This document shows positions 57,027 through 64,000 of a stretch of DNA of 64,000 nucleotides, piece by piece. The notes below the pieces were generated by a model that saw only the letters and a program-made list of their open reading frames with translations, searched no databases and was not told the origin of the DNA. Within the stretch, counting starts at the first letter, position 1. Every line of letters starts with the position of its first letter. The DNA comes from Opitutia bacterium Tous-C4FEB (GTDB lineage Bacteria; Verrucomicrobiota; Verrucomicrobiia; Opitutales; Opitutaceae), in assembly GCA_002304445.1 (NCBI GenBank), contig NEVA01000017.1:1-64000 (forward strand), read 5' to 3'. The translations under genes and the position numbers were made by a program.

Positions 57027-57048
57027 GTCACCCAAAAAGTGACTTTTT
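57027..57048 (+). terminator. Rho-independent terminator after the EamA gene
   Basis: GTCAC (57027-57031) and GTGAC (57039-57043) pair around CCAAAAA and are followed by five T residues, 8 bp after the stop. The stem is short but the T tract is immediate. Confidence 0.55.
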
Positions 57049-57109
57049 CGCGCAGCTCAACCGCATCATTGACGACCCCGCGCGGCCTAGGGTTTGCTAT
57101 GCGGTTCTC

Positions 57110-58975
57110 ATGCTCACCATCGCCGACGTTTCCAAGTCCTACGGCACCCGCGAACTCTTTTCCGAAGTCTCGCTCTTCATCGCGCGCACCGATCGCCTCG
57201 GCCTGATCGGTCCCAACGGCGCGGGCAAGTCCACCTTGTTCGGCCTCATCCTCGGCGAGGAAAAACCCGACACCGGCACCATCGAATGGGAGCGCGGCGC
57301 CGATTTCGGCTACCTGCCGCAGGAGAGCGCCCCCGCCGGTGATGAGACCATTCTCCACATCGCAACGAGCGGCAAAAAACTCGAGCCCACCGACGACGAT
57401 TACGACATCGACTACACCCTTGAGCCCCGCGCCAAAAAGATCCTCGCCGGCCTCGGCTTCAAAGAGGGCGACGCGCTGAAGCTCGCGAAAACGTTTTCCG
57501 GCGGCTGGGTCATGCGCGCCCACCTCGCCCGCCTCCTCGTCGCCGAGCCCGCCCTCCTCCTGCTCGACGAGCCGACCAACCATCTCGATCTCGAGGCCCT
57601 CCTCTGGTTCCAGGAATACCTCACGCGCTACCCGGGCGGCCTCGTCGTCATCTCCCACGATCGCGCCTTCCTCAACGCGCTCTGTACCGGCATGCTCGAA
57701 CTCCGCGCCGGTTCACTCCACTACTACCACGGCAATTACGACAATTTCCTCACGGAAAAAGAAGCGCGCAAATCCCAGCAAGCCGCCGCCTTCAAAACCC
57801 AGCAGCGCGAGATCGCCCATCTCCAGGTGTTCGTCGATCGCTTCGGCGCCAAGGCCTCCATGGCTTCCCGCGCCAAATCCAAAGAGAAACAAATCGAGCG
57901 CCTGAAAGAAGCCGCCGTCGAGGAACCCACCGAGGAGCTGAAGAAAATGAACTTCAAGTTCCCGCAGCCGCCGCGCTCCGGCCTGAAGGTCATCGAACTC
58001 GAGCACGTCCAGCAGGCCTACGGCGACTTCGTCGTCTACAAAGATCTCAATTTCACCGCCGAACGTGGCCAGGGCATCGTCCTCATCGGCCCCAACGGCG
58101 CCGGCAAGTCCACCCTGCTCAAAATCCTCGCCGGCGTCATTCCGATCCAAGGCGGCACCCGCGAACTCGGCAGCAACGTCGTCCCCGGTTACTTCGCCCA
58201 GAACCGGCTCGATAACTTGAATCCCGACGCGACGGTTTTCGAGAACGTGATGGAGCTGCGCACCAACGAAAACCAGCTCACCGAGCATCAGGCCCGCGCC
58301 ATTCTCGGCGCCTTCCTCTTCCGCAAGGACGACGTGCACAAGCCCGTCTCCGTCCTCTCCGGTGGCGAGAAAACCCGCCTCGCCCTCGCCCGTATCCTCG
58401 TGAAGCCGCCGAATCTCCTCCTCATGGACGAGCCGACGACCCACTTGGACATCCAGTCGATCGACGCCTTGGTGCACGCCCTCAAGAGCTACGAAGGCAC
58501 GCTCATCTTCATCTCCCACGACGTCCACTTCATCAAGACGCTCGCGAAGAACGTGCTCCACGTCCATAGCGGCAAACTCACGCCTTACGCCGGCAACTAC
58601 GACTACTACCTCGACAAATCCAAGTCCACCGACGCCCGCGCCGCACTCACCTCCGGCCTCTCCGACAGCCGCCCCAAACAAGCCGCCGCGCCCGCCAAAG
58701 CCGCCGCGCCCGCCGCCGCTCCGACCGCGAAAAAAGCCACGCCCAACGAAATCCGAAAATTCCGCGAGGAAGTCGGCTTGCTGGAGAAAAAAGTTTCCGA
58801 GCTGGAAGCGAAACAATCCGAGATCACCGGCGCCTTGGAAGATCCCGCGTCCTACACCGACAAAGGTAAATTCCACCACCTCAACCGCGAGCTCAGTGCC
58901 GTCGTGGATCAACTCGCCGCCGCCACCGCCGCCTGGGAAACCGCCGCGACGAAGCTCGCCGAGATGGAGAAGTAA
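57110..58975 (+). CDS. ABC-F family ATPase (Uup/YheS-like)
   Basis: A 621-residue soluble protein with two ABC ATPase domains and no membrane segments. Domain 1 has Walker A GPNGAGKST near residue 35, signature FSGGW near 125, and Walker B LLLLDEPTNHLDL near 149. The interdomain linker (about 215-285) is charged, with the RFGAKASMASRAKSKEKQIE block typical of ABC-F. Domain 2 has GPNGAGKST near 328, LSGGEKTRLALARIL near 415, and LLLMDEPTTHLDI near 436. The C-terminal 90 residues form a Lys/Ala linker and a coiled coil (EVGLLEKKVSELEAKQSEIT), as in Uup. ABC-F proteins bind the ribosomal E site and relieve stalls. Confidence 0.95.
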   Translation: MLTIADVSKSYGTRELFSEVSLFIARTDRLGLIGPNGAGKSTLFGLILGEEKPDTGTIEWERGADFGYLPQESAPAGDETILHIATSGKKLEPTDDDYDIDYTLEPRAKKILAGLGFKEGDALKLAKTFSGGWVMRAHLARLLVAEPALLLLDEPTNHLDLEALLWFQEYLTRYPGGLVVISHDRAFLNALCTGMLELRAGSLHYYHGNYDNFLTEKEARKSQQAAAFKTQQREIAHLQVFVDRFGAKASMASRAKSKEKQIERLKEAAVEEPTEELKKMNFKFPQPPRSGLKVIELEHVQQAYGDFVVYKDLNFTAERGQGIVLIGPNGAGKSTLLKILAGVIPIQGGTRELGSNVVPGYFAQNRLDNLNPDATVFENVMELRTNENQLTEHQARAILGAFLFRKDDVHKPVSVLSGGEKTRLALARILVKPPNLLLMDEPTTHLDIQSIDALVHALKSYEGTLIFISHDVHFIKTLAKNVLHVHSGKLTPYAGNYDYYLDKSKSTDARAALTSGLSDSRPKQAAAPAKAAAPAAAPTAKKATPNEIRKFREEVGLLEKKVSELEAKQSEITGALEDPASYTDKGKFHHLNRELSAVVDQLAAATAAWETAATKLAEMEK

Positions 58976-58977
58976 AG

Positions 58978-59002
58978 CAGGGCAAGGTCTTCGACCCGCC
59001 CT
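58978..59002. repeat. GGGC-GGTC hairpin at a convergent junction, third copy
   Basis: CAGGGCAAGGTC and GACCCGCCCTC pair imperfectly around TTC. It begins 3 bp after the ABC-F stop and ends 25 bp before the 3' end of the phosphorylase gene. It shares its layout with 15721-15750 and 41995-42020. Confidence 0.6.
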
Positions 59003-59026
59003 CCGGTCCACGCATCAGACCGGCGC

Positions 59027-60334
59027 TTACCCAATCACCTCATCGATCAACTGCGGCGTCGTGCCCGCCACGTCGCCCACCACGATCGCACGCGCAATCA
59101 TCTCCCGTGCCGCCGCCAAGCCCGCTTCGTCGTTCGCGTGGATCACGCATAGCGGCCCGCCGGCCACGACACGCTCGCCCACCTTCACGAGGTCGCTAAC
59201 TCCGACCGCGTGATCGACGCCATCCGCCGCCTTCACGCGGCCTGCGCCAAGCCGCAACGCCGCGAGCGCCACTCCCATCGCATCGACATCCTGCACGAAG
59301 CCCGCCCGCGGCGCCGCCAGCGCGACCTTAAACTTCGCCTGCGGTAACCGCTCCGGCTCGTCCACCACCTGCGCGTCACCGCCCTGCGCCGTGATCATCG
59401 CCCGTAGTTTTCCCAGCGCCGCGCCCGATGAAATACTCCGCTCCAGCGCCACCCGCGCCTCGGCCGCCGTCTGCGCCACGCCCGCGAGCACGAGCATCTG
59501 CTCCGCGAGCGCGTAGGTGACCTCCATCGTATCGGCCGGCCCGCGGCCCTCGAGACACTCGATCGACTCGATCACTTCGAGCGCGTTCCCCACGTTGCGC
59601 CCGAGCGGTTGCTCCATCGCCGTCATCACCGCGCGCGTGGGCTTGCCCATCGCCGTCGCAACCGAGACGAGCGCCTGCGCCAGCTCGCGCGCCTTCGCCT
59701 TTTCCTTCATGAAGGCGCCACGCCCAAACTTCACGTCGAGCACGAGCACGTCGATACCCTCGGCGAGTTTCTTCGCGAGGATGCTGCCGCAGATCAGCGG
59801 AATGCACTCCACCGTCGCCGTCACGTCACGCAGCGCATAAAGTTTCTTGTCCGACGGCGCCAACTCCGCCGTCTGCCCGATCAACGACAGTCCGATCTGC
59901 TCCAACTCGGCGCGATACTCCGCCATCGAAAGATTCACGCGAAAGCCGGGGATCGATTCCAACTTGTCCAACGTGCCGCCCGTATGCCCGAGTCCGCGCC
60001 CGGAAATCATCGGCACCGCCACCCCGCACGCTGCGACCATCGGCGCGAGATGCAGCGAAACCTTGTCGCCCACGCCACCGGTCGAATGTTTGTCGGCCTT
60101 GGGCAACTTCACGCTGCGCAGATCCGCCACCACGCCGGAGTTCATCATCGCCTCGGTGTAGAGCGCCGTCTCCTCGGGCGTCATGCCCCGCAGGTAGATC
60201 GCCATGAGCAACGCCGAGAGCTGATAATCGGCCCAAGAGCCGTCAGTCGCCCCGCGCACAAACGCCCCGATCTCCTCGCGGCTCAGGACCTCACCGTCGC
60301 GCTTCTTCGCAATGATATGTTGGGGAAACAGCAT
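59027..60334 (-). CDS. deoA: Thymidine/pyrimidine-nucleoside phosphorylase
   Basis: A 435-residue enzyme from the ATG at 60334 (a TTG four codons earlier is less likely). KLPKADKHSTGGVGDKVSLHLAP near 77-99 is the phosphate/nucleoside site with the conserved Lys, His and Ser. MISGRGLGHTGGTLDKLESIPG near 109-130 is the second signature. LKFGRGAFMK-type VKFGRGAFMKE near 200 and GRNVGNALEV near 237 complete the active site. The C-terminal domain (VDAMGVALAALRLGAGR, DHAVGVSDLVKVGE) is standard. It splits thymidine or uridine with phosphate to base plus (deoxy)ribose-1-phosphate. It is divergent from ribokinase, consistent with one nucleoside-sugar pathway. Confidence 0.94.
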   Translation of the reverse strand: MLFPQHIIAKKRDGEVLSREEIGAFVRGATDGSWADYQLSALLMAIYLRGMTPEETALYTEAMMNSGVVADLRSVKLPKADKHSTGGVGDKVSLHLAPMVAACGVAVPMISGRGLGHTGGTLDKLESIPGFRVNLSMAEYRAELEQIGLSLIGQTAELAPSDKKLYALRDVTATVECIPLICGSILAKKLAEGIDVLVLDVKFGRGAFMKEKAKARELAQALVSVATAMGKPTRAVMTAMEQPLGRNVGNALEVIESIECLEGRGPADTMEVTYALAEQMLVLAGVAQTAAEARVALERSISSGAALGKLRAMITAQGGDAQVVDEPERLPQAKFKVALAAPRAGFVQDVDAMGVALAALRLGAGRVKAADGVDHAVGVSDLVKVGERVVAGGPLCVIHANDEAGLAAAREMIARAIVVGDVAGTTPQLIDEVIG

Positions 60335-60568
60335 CACCGACCCCAACCCGCCCGACTACCAAACGCAACTGCGCGCCTTTTGCACTCGCGTCTCAATCGG
60401 CCTCTGCCCACTTCCGCCGCTTGGTCTCCTGCTATTAAATCAATTAGTTCCTTCGCCTATTTTTCGTGGGCTCTTTTTTGCTTTCTCGACGACCTCGCTC
60501 AGCGAGCGGACAACGCACCGGGATGAACGGCGGCTTGTCAGCTTCCGACCCCGATCTAGCTTTGAGCC

Positions 60569-61513
60569 ATGCAACCCCACGTCGTCGTCGTTGGCAGTTT
60601 TGTCCAAGATCTCACTTGGAAGTGCGCCGCCTTTCCCGCTGCGGGCGAGACCGTCGTTGGCACATTCGTCACCGGCCCCGGCGGCAAGGGTTCCAACCAA
60701 GCCGTCGCCGCCGGCCGCGCCGGGGCCCGCACGCTGTTCGTCGGCGCCGTCGGCCGCGATGCCTTCGCTGCCGATGCGAAGAAGTTTTACCGGGCGGAGG
60801 GAATCGGTGCGCGCTTCGTCGAGAAACCGCCGCACGCCACCGGCACAGCCGCAATTCTCGTCAACGCCGCCGGCCAAAACGAGATCATCGTCGCCCTCGG
60901 GGCCAACGCCGCACTCCGTCCCGCCGATGTGCCCGCCGCCGCGCTGAGGTCGGCCCGCGTCGTCGTCACCCAGCACGAATCCGATCTGCGCACCGTCGCG
61001 GCCGTGCTCCGCGCCGCCCGCCGCGCCGGCGCGACCACGATCCACAATCCGGCGCCGATGCGGACCGACTTTGATCCCGCCCTTTTGAAACACGTCGACG
61101 TGCTCATCCCCAACGAGTCCGAGTTCGCCGCGATCGTGAATCAGCTCGGCGTCGGACCGAAGCCGGCCCTCACCGCCGACGCAGTCGCCGCCCTGCCACC
61201 CGAGCAGCTTCACGCCGTTTGCCGCGCGCTCCAGGTGCCGACCGTGATCGTCACCCTCGGCTCAAAAGGCGCCTTCGTTTCGCAAGCCGACGGCGGCACC
61301 TTGTTTCCTTCGCACAAAGTAAATGTCGTCGACACCACCGGCGCCGGTGACGCGTTCTGCGGCGGCTTCGCGGCGGGACTGGTGAAATTCGCCGGCGACA
61401 TTCTCGCCGCCGCCCACTTCGGCAACGCGGTCGCCGCGCTCTCCGTCACGAAATTCGGCACTGCACCATCGATGCCGACGGCGCGCGAGATCGCACGCTT
61501 CCTGCGGCGCTGA
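60569..61513 (+). CDS. rbsK: Ribokinase (PfkB family)
   Basis: A 314-residue sugar kinase. GPGGKGSNQAVAAGRAGA near residues 36-53 is the substrate lid and PfkB signature 1. PNESEF near 186 is family-typical. VTLGSKGAFVS near 228 precedes DTTGAGDAFCGGFAAGL near 254-270, with the anion-hole GAGD and the catalytic Asp. It phosphorylates ribose or deoxyribose at O5 with ATP. Context (deoA divergent, aldehyde dehydrogenases behind) favours nucleoside-derived pentose use. Deoxyribokinase activity cannot be told from ribokinase by sequence alone here. Confidence 0.92.
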   Translation: MQPHVVVVGSFVQDLTWKCAAFPAAGETVVGTFVTGPGGKGSNQAVAAGRAGARTLFVGAVGRDAFAADAKKFYRAEGIGARFVEKPPHATGTAAILVNAAGQNEIIVALGANAALRPADVPAAALRSARVVVTQHESDLRTVAAVLRAARRAGATTIHNPAPMRTDFDPALLKHVDVLIPNESEFAAIVNQLGVGPKPALTADAVAALPPEQLHAVCRALQVPTVIVTLGSKGAFVSQADGGTLFPSHKVNVVDTTGAGDAFCGGFAAGLVKFAGDILAAAHFGNAVAALSVTKFGTAPSMPTAREIARFLRR

Positions 61514-61528
61514 AACGTCGTTACCGCC

Positions 61529-62395
61529 TCACGCCCCCACGGGGTGCCAAGTCGTCTTGAACTCCAACGTCTCGCGGATCGCCTCGAGACTCTGCGCGCT
61601 GTCGGCCAGCCAGTCGTGTTTGTCCTCGGCCTTCCGCAGGTGCGTGCGTTTCACGCTGTCGGCGGCGCCGAGCGCGAGGGCTTTGCGTTCCTCAGCGTTC
61701 ACCACGGCGCTGATCGCGCGGAGGTGCGTGTGCGTCGCAAACGTGGAGATCAGTTCTTTGCGGAAACCGGTGAGCAAATTGACCACGCCGCCGGGCAGAT
61801 CGCTCGTCGCGAGCATTTCGCCGAGCAGTATCGCCGGGTAAGGCTGCGTCGACGAAGCGAGCGCGACCACGGTGTTGCCGCTCGTGATCGCGGGGGCGAT
61901 GAGCGAAATCAGCGCGAGCAACGGCGCCTCGTCCGGCGCGATCACGCCGATGATGCCCATGGGCTCGGTCACGGTGAAATTGAAATAAGGCGCCGCCACG
62001 GGATTCACGTTGCCGAGCACCTGCTCATACTTGTCGGTCCAGCCCGCATAGTAAATCAGACGGTCCACCGTGGCCGCGACTTCGCGTGCAGCGGCCGCGG
62101 GTGTCGCGCCGCCGAGCATAATCGCGTCGGCCATCTCACCGGCGCGCGCCTCAATCATCTCGCCGAGCCGGTAAAGAATCTGCCCGCGATTGTAAGCCGT
62201 GCGCTTTGCCCAACCGGGACCGGCCTTAGCAGCGGCCTCGACGGCGTTGCGCAGATCTTTGCGCGTGCACTGCGGGATGTTGGCGAAAAATTCGCCCGCG
62301 AAACCTGTGATCGGGAACACGCGCGCGCTCTCGGATCGGATAAACGCGCCGCCAACGTAAACTTTCGGAGTCTTGGTGATAGGAAGTCGGGCCAT
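61529..62395 (-). CDS. Aldehyde dehydrogenase-like partner protein lacking catalytic residues
   Basis: A 288-residue protein homologous to the N-terminal (NAD-binding) part of aldehyde dehydrogenases: VYVGGAFIRSESARVFP near 12-28, TEPMGIIGVIAPDEAPLLALI near 140-160, LPGGVVNLLTGF near 206. The active-site PWN is replaced by PDE, the KPA Lys loop by ASS, and the protein ends before any catalytic Cys or Glu. It probably serves as a structural or regulatory subunit of the full-length enzyme encoded 104 bp upstream on the same strand. As I recall, a long plus short ALDH pair occurs beside deoC in other bacteria, so this looks conserved rather than broken. Confidence 0.82.
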   Translation of the reverse strand: MARLPITKTPKVYVGGAFIRSESARVFPITGFAGEFFANIPQCTRKDLRNAVEAAAKAGPGWAKRTAYNRGQILYRLGEMIEARAGEMADAIMLGGATPAAAAREVAATVDRLIYYAGWTDKYEQVLGNVNPVAAPYFNFTVTEPMGIIGVIAPDEAPLLALISLIAPAITSGNTVVALASSTQPYPAILLGEMLATSDLPGGVVNLLTGFRKELISTFATHTHLRAISAVVNAEERKALALGAADSVKRTHLRKAEDKHDWLADSAQSLEAIRETLEFKTTWHPVGA

Positions 62396-62405
62396 GGTCG
62401 GAGTT

Positions 62406-62487
62406 GCCCGCGAATCACGCGAATGAGCGCGAATTCAATCAGGCCTTTGGGAGATTGGTTTGAAGTGATTCGCGTCGATTCGCGGGC
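62406..62487. repeat. Palindromic intergenic element related to 12955-13104
   Basis: GCCCGCGAATCACGCGAAT (62406-62424) and its near-complement ATTCGCGTCGATTCGCGGGC (62468-62487) form long imperfect arms around about 43 bp. The CGCGAAT words repeat those of the element at 12955-13104. It lies between the two aldehyde dehydrogenase genes and has no coding capacity. Confidence 0.65.
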
Positions 62488-62499
62488 GATACGTTGAGC

Positions 62500-64000
62500 T
62501 TAGACGAGTTTGCAGTAATCGAGCAGGCCCTGTCGGCCGCCTTCGCGGCCGAAACCGCTTTCTTTGTAGCCGCCGAAGGGCGACGTGGGGTCGAACTTGT
62601 TGTAGGTGTTGGCCCAGACGACGCCCGCTTTGAGCTCCGTGGACATCTTCAAAATTCGTGAGCCCTTGTCGGTCCAGACGCCGGCACTCAGACCGTAGGC
62701 CGTGTTGTTGGCCTTCTCGATCGCCTCGTCGACGGTGCGGAAGGTCAGGATCGACAGCACCGGGCCGAAAATTTCTTCGCGGGCCACCCGGCTGCTCATG
62801 CTCACGCCGGAGAAAATCGTCGGCCGGAAGTAAAAACCTTTCGCCGGCAGCTTGCACGCCGGTTGAAACATTTCGCCGCCCTCTTTCACTCCGGCGGCGA
62901 CGAGCCGGGTGATCTTGTCGAGCTGCTCGCGCGAGTTGATCGCACCAATGTCGGTGTTCTTGTCCATCGGATCACCCACTCGCAGCGTGCGGATGCGGTT
63001 CTTGAGTTTCGCGAGCACCTTGGCCGCCACGCTCTCCTGCACGAGCAGACGCGAACCCGCGCAGCACACGTGGCCTTGGTTAAAGAAGATGCCGTTGACG
63101 ATGCCTTCGACCGCCTGATCGATCGGCGCGTCGTCGAACACGATGTTCGCCGCCTTCCCGCCGAGCTCCATCGTCATCTTTTTGTCGGTGCCCGCGAGCC
63201 CGCGCATGATGATCTTGCCCACTTCGGTCGAGCCGGTGAACGCGATCTTCGCCGGCGTGGGATGGTTCATCACCGCCGCGCCGACTTCGCCCGCGCCCGT
63301 GACAAAGTTGACGACACCCGGCGGCAGCCCGGCGTCCTGAAAAATCTCCGCGAGCTTCAGCGCCGTGATCGACGTGGTCTCGGCGGGTTTGAGCACCACC
63401 GTGTTGCCCATCGCGAGCGCCGGCGCGAGTTTCCAGGCGCACATCAGCAGCGGGAAATTCCACGGGATCACCTGCCCGACGACCCCAAGCGGCGCGACCT
63501 TCCGGCCCGGCGCGACGTAGTCGAGTTTGTCCGCCCAACCGGCGTGGTAGAAAAAATGTGCGGCCGCCATGGGCACGTCGAAGTCGCGCGATTCCTTGAT
63601 GGGCTTGCCGCCGTCGAGCGTCTCCGCGACGGCGAATTCTCGCGCGCGATCCTGCAGGAGCCGGGCAATGCGATAGAGATATTTGGCGCGTTCGCGACCG
63701 GGCAGCTTGCCCCAGACGCCATCGTAGGCGCGCTGCGCCGCGGCATAAGCCGCATCGACATCGGCCGGACCAGCGAGCGCGATCTCCGCGAGCTTCTGCT
63801 CGTTGGCCGGATTGATGGAGTCGAAATACCTGCCGCCCTTGGGCGCGACGAACTTGCCGTCGATAAACAACTCGTAGCGCGCCTTCAGTTTCGGATCCGC
63901 CGACTCGGGCGCAGGATCAAACTCCCAAAGGTCGCCCAAAATCAGCTCGGGCGCGGGGCGGCCCGCACGAACGGCGGAGCGGTTGGATTTTTTGGAGGCG
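62500..64000 (-). CDS. Aldehyde dehydrogenase (5' end outside window)
   Basis: The frame is open to the window edge, so the start is beyond 64000; the TTG at 63939 is internal. Motifs of a full catalytic ALDH: VIPWNFPLLMCAWKLAPALA with the oxyanion Asn, VVLKPAETTS with the NAD-binding Lys, FTGSTEVGK, MELGGKAANIVFDDAP with the general-base Glu, and FFNQGHVCCAGSR with the nucleophile Cys. EEIFGPVLSI and SPFGGYKESGFGREGG lie near the end. It oxidises an aldehyde to the acid with NAD(P)+. With deoA and rbsK nearby, the substrate could be acetaldehyde from deoxyribose-5-phosphate cleavage, which predicts deoC just outside the window. Confidence 0.93.
   Translation of the reverse strand, partial: ASKKSNRSAVRAGRPAPELILGDLWEFDPAPESADPKLKARYELFIDGKFVAPKGGRYFDSINPANEQKLAEIALAGPADVDAAYAAAQRAYDGVWGKLPGRERAKYLYRIARLLQDRAREFAVAETLDGGKPIKESRDFDVPMAAAHFFYHAGWADKLDYVAPGRKVAPLGVVGQVIPWNFPLLMCAWKLAPALAMGNTVVLKPAETTSITALKLAEIFQDAGLPPGVVNFVTGAGEVGAAVMNHPTPAKIAFTGSTEVGKIIMRGLAGTDKKMTMELGGKAANIVFDDAPIDQAVEGIVNGIFFNQGHVCCAGSRLLVQESVAAKVLAKLKNRIRTLRVGDPMDKNTDIGAINSREQLDKITRLVAAGVKEGGEMFQPACKLPAKGFYFRPTIFSGVSMSSRVAREEIFGPVLSILTFRTVDEAIEKANNTAYGLSAGVWTDKGSRILKMSTELKAGVVWANTYNKFDPTSPFGGYKESGFGREGGRQGLLDYCKLV

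Noticed and set aside
57069-57098. TTGACG followed by TTTGCT as a promoter of the ABC-F gene
   Set aside because: The -10 match is only two of six and spacing is ambiguous.
57713-59011. 432-codon minus-strand frame opposite the ABC-F gene
   Set aside because: Phe/Glu/Gly-rich antisense shadow of an unmistakable ABC-F protein.

Overview
The window looks like a chromosomal segment of a Verrucomicrobiota bacterium, most likely an Opitutaceae relative. This is judged from gene content, since no database search was possible. The DNA is GC-rich and its genes favour G/C third positions. Three Tat-exported Gfo/Idh/MocA oxidoreductases, a PVC-type heme-binding (CxxCH) exoprotein, a ThuA-domain protein, a SGNH hydrolase, a DUF5069 protein, a deoxyhypusine-synthase-like protein and a Kelch/propeller-type sodium:solute symporter are all typical of that phylum.

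Region by region. Positions 1-15716 are a carbohydrate and redox neighbourhood: the 3' end of a ThuA protein, a cytochrome P450, two Tat-type oxidoreductases, the heme-binding exoprotein, a SGNH hydrolase, a NIPSNAP protein, a HEAT-repeat protein paired with a third Tat oxidoreductase, a DUF5069 protein, a GreA-like protein, an atypical SDR and a myo-inositol oxygenase. Positions 15964-19759 (minus strand) are a compressed catabolic cluster: the C-terminal stub of a TonB-dependent receptor runs in frame into a sodium:solute symporter, followed by a short ORF that joins a sulfatase start to an oxidoreductase end, and then an HpcH/HpaI aldolase. Positions 20029-28088 are housekeeping: a lipoprotein, aat, gpsA, lysA, two small envelope proteins and the sdhCAB operon. 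Positions 28089-34680 hold a PaaK-like ligase, a NUDIX hydrolase, a LysM-type protein, tRNA-Pro(TGG), a YfgM-like protein, a quinone oxidoreductase and several decayed genes.

Positions 34715-41991 carry purU, a second closely related P450, an aldo/keto reductase, and a three-gene envelope operon (LtaS/MdoB-like transferase, sialidase-fold protein, membrane protein). Positions 42036-54850 carry carB, a PhoD-type phosphatase, a gamma-glutamyltransferase, a large membrane-anchored coiled-coil protein, slyX coupled to a truncated receiver-domain ORF, and a DUF255/YyaL protein. Positions 54973-64000 hold the deoxyhypusine-synthase-like gene, an EamA transporter, an ABC-F ATPase, and a nucleoside-sugar catabolic set: pyrimidine nucleoside phosphorylase, ribokinase, and an aldehyde dehydrogenase plus a catalytically incomplete partner.

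Three themes recur. First, periplasmic oxidation chemistry: Tat dehydrogenases, a c-heme protein, P450s and inositol oxygenase. Second, intergenic hairpin repeats, including one short family found three times directly behind a plus-strand gene at a convergent gene junction. Third, gene decay and fusion: at least seven stretches show fragments of coding sequence with frameshifts, stops or joined ends. I found no CRISPR array, rRNA, prophage, transposase or clear defence system. No single new system is proven; the best candidates are the fused/truncated catabolic cluster, the ThuA-P450-oxidoreductase-heme cluster, and the repeat families.
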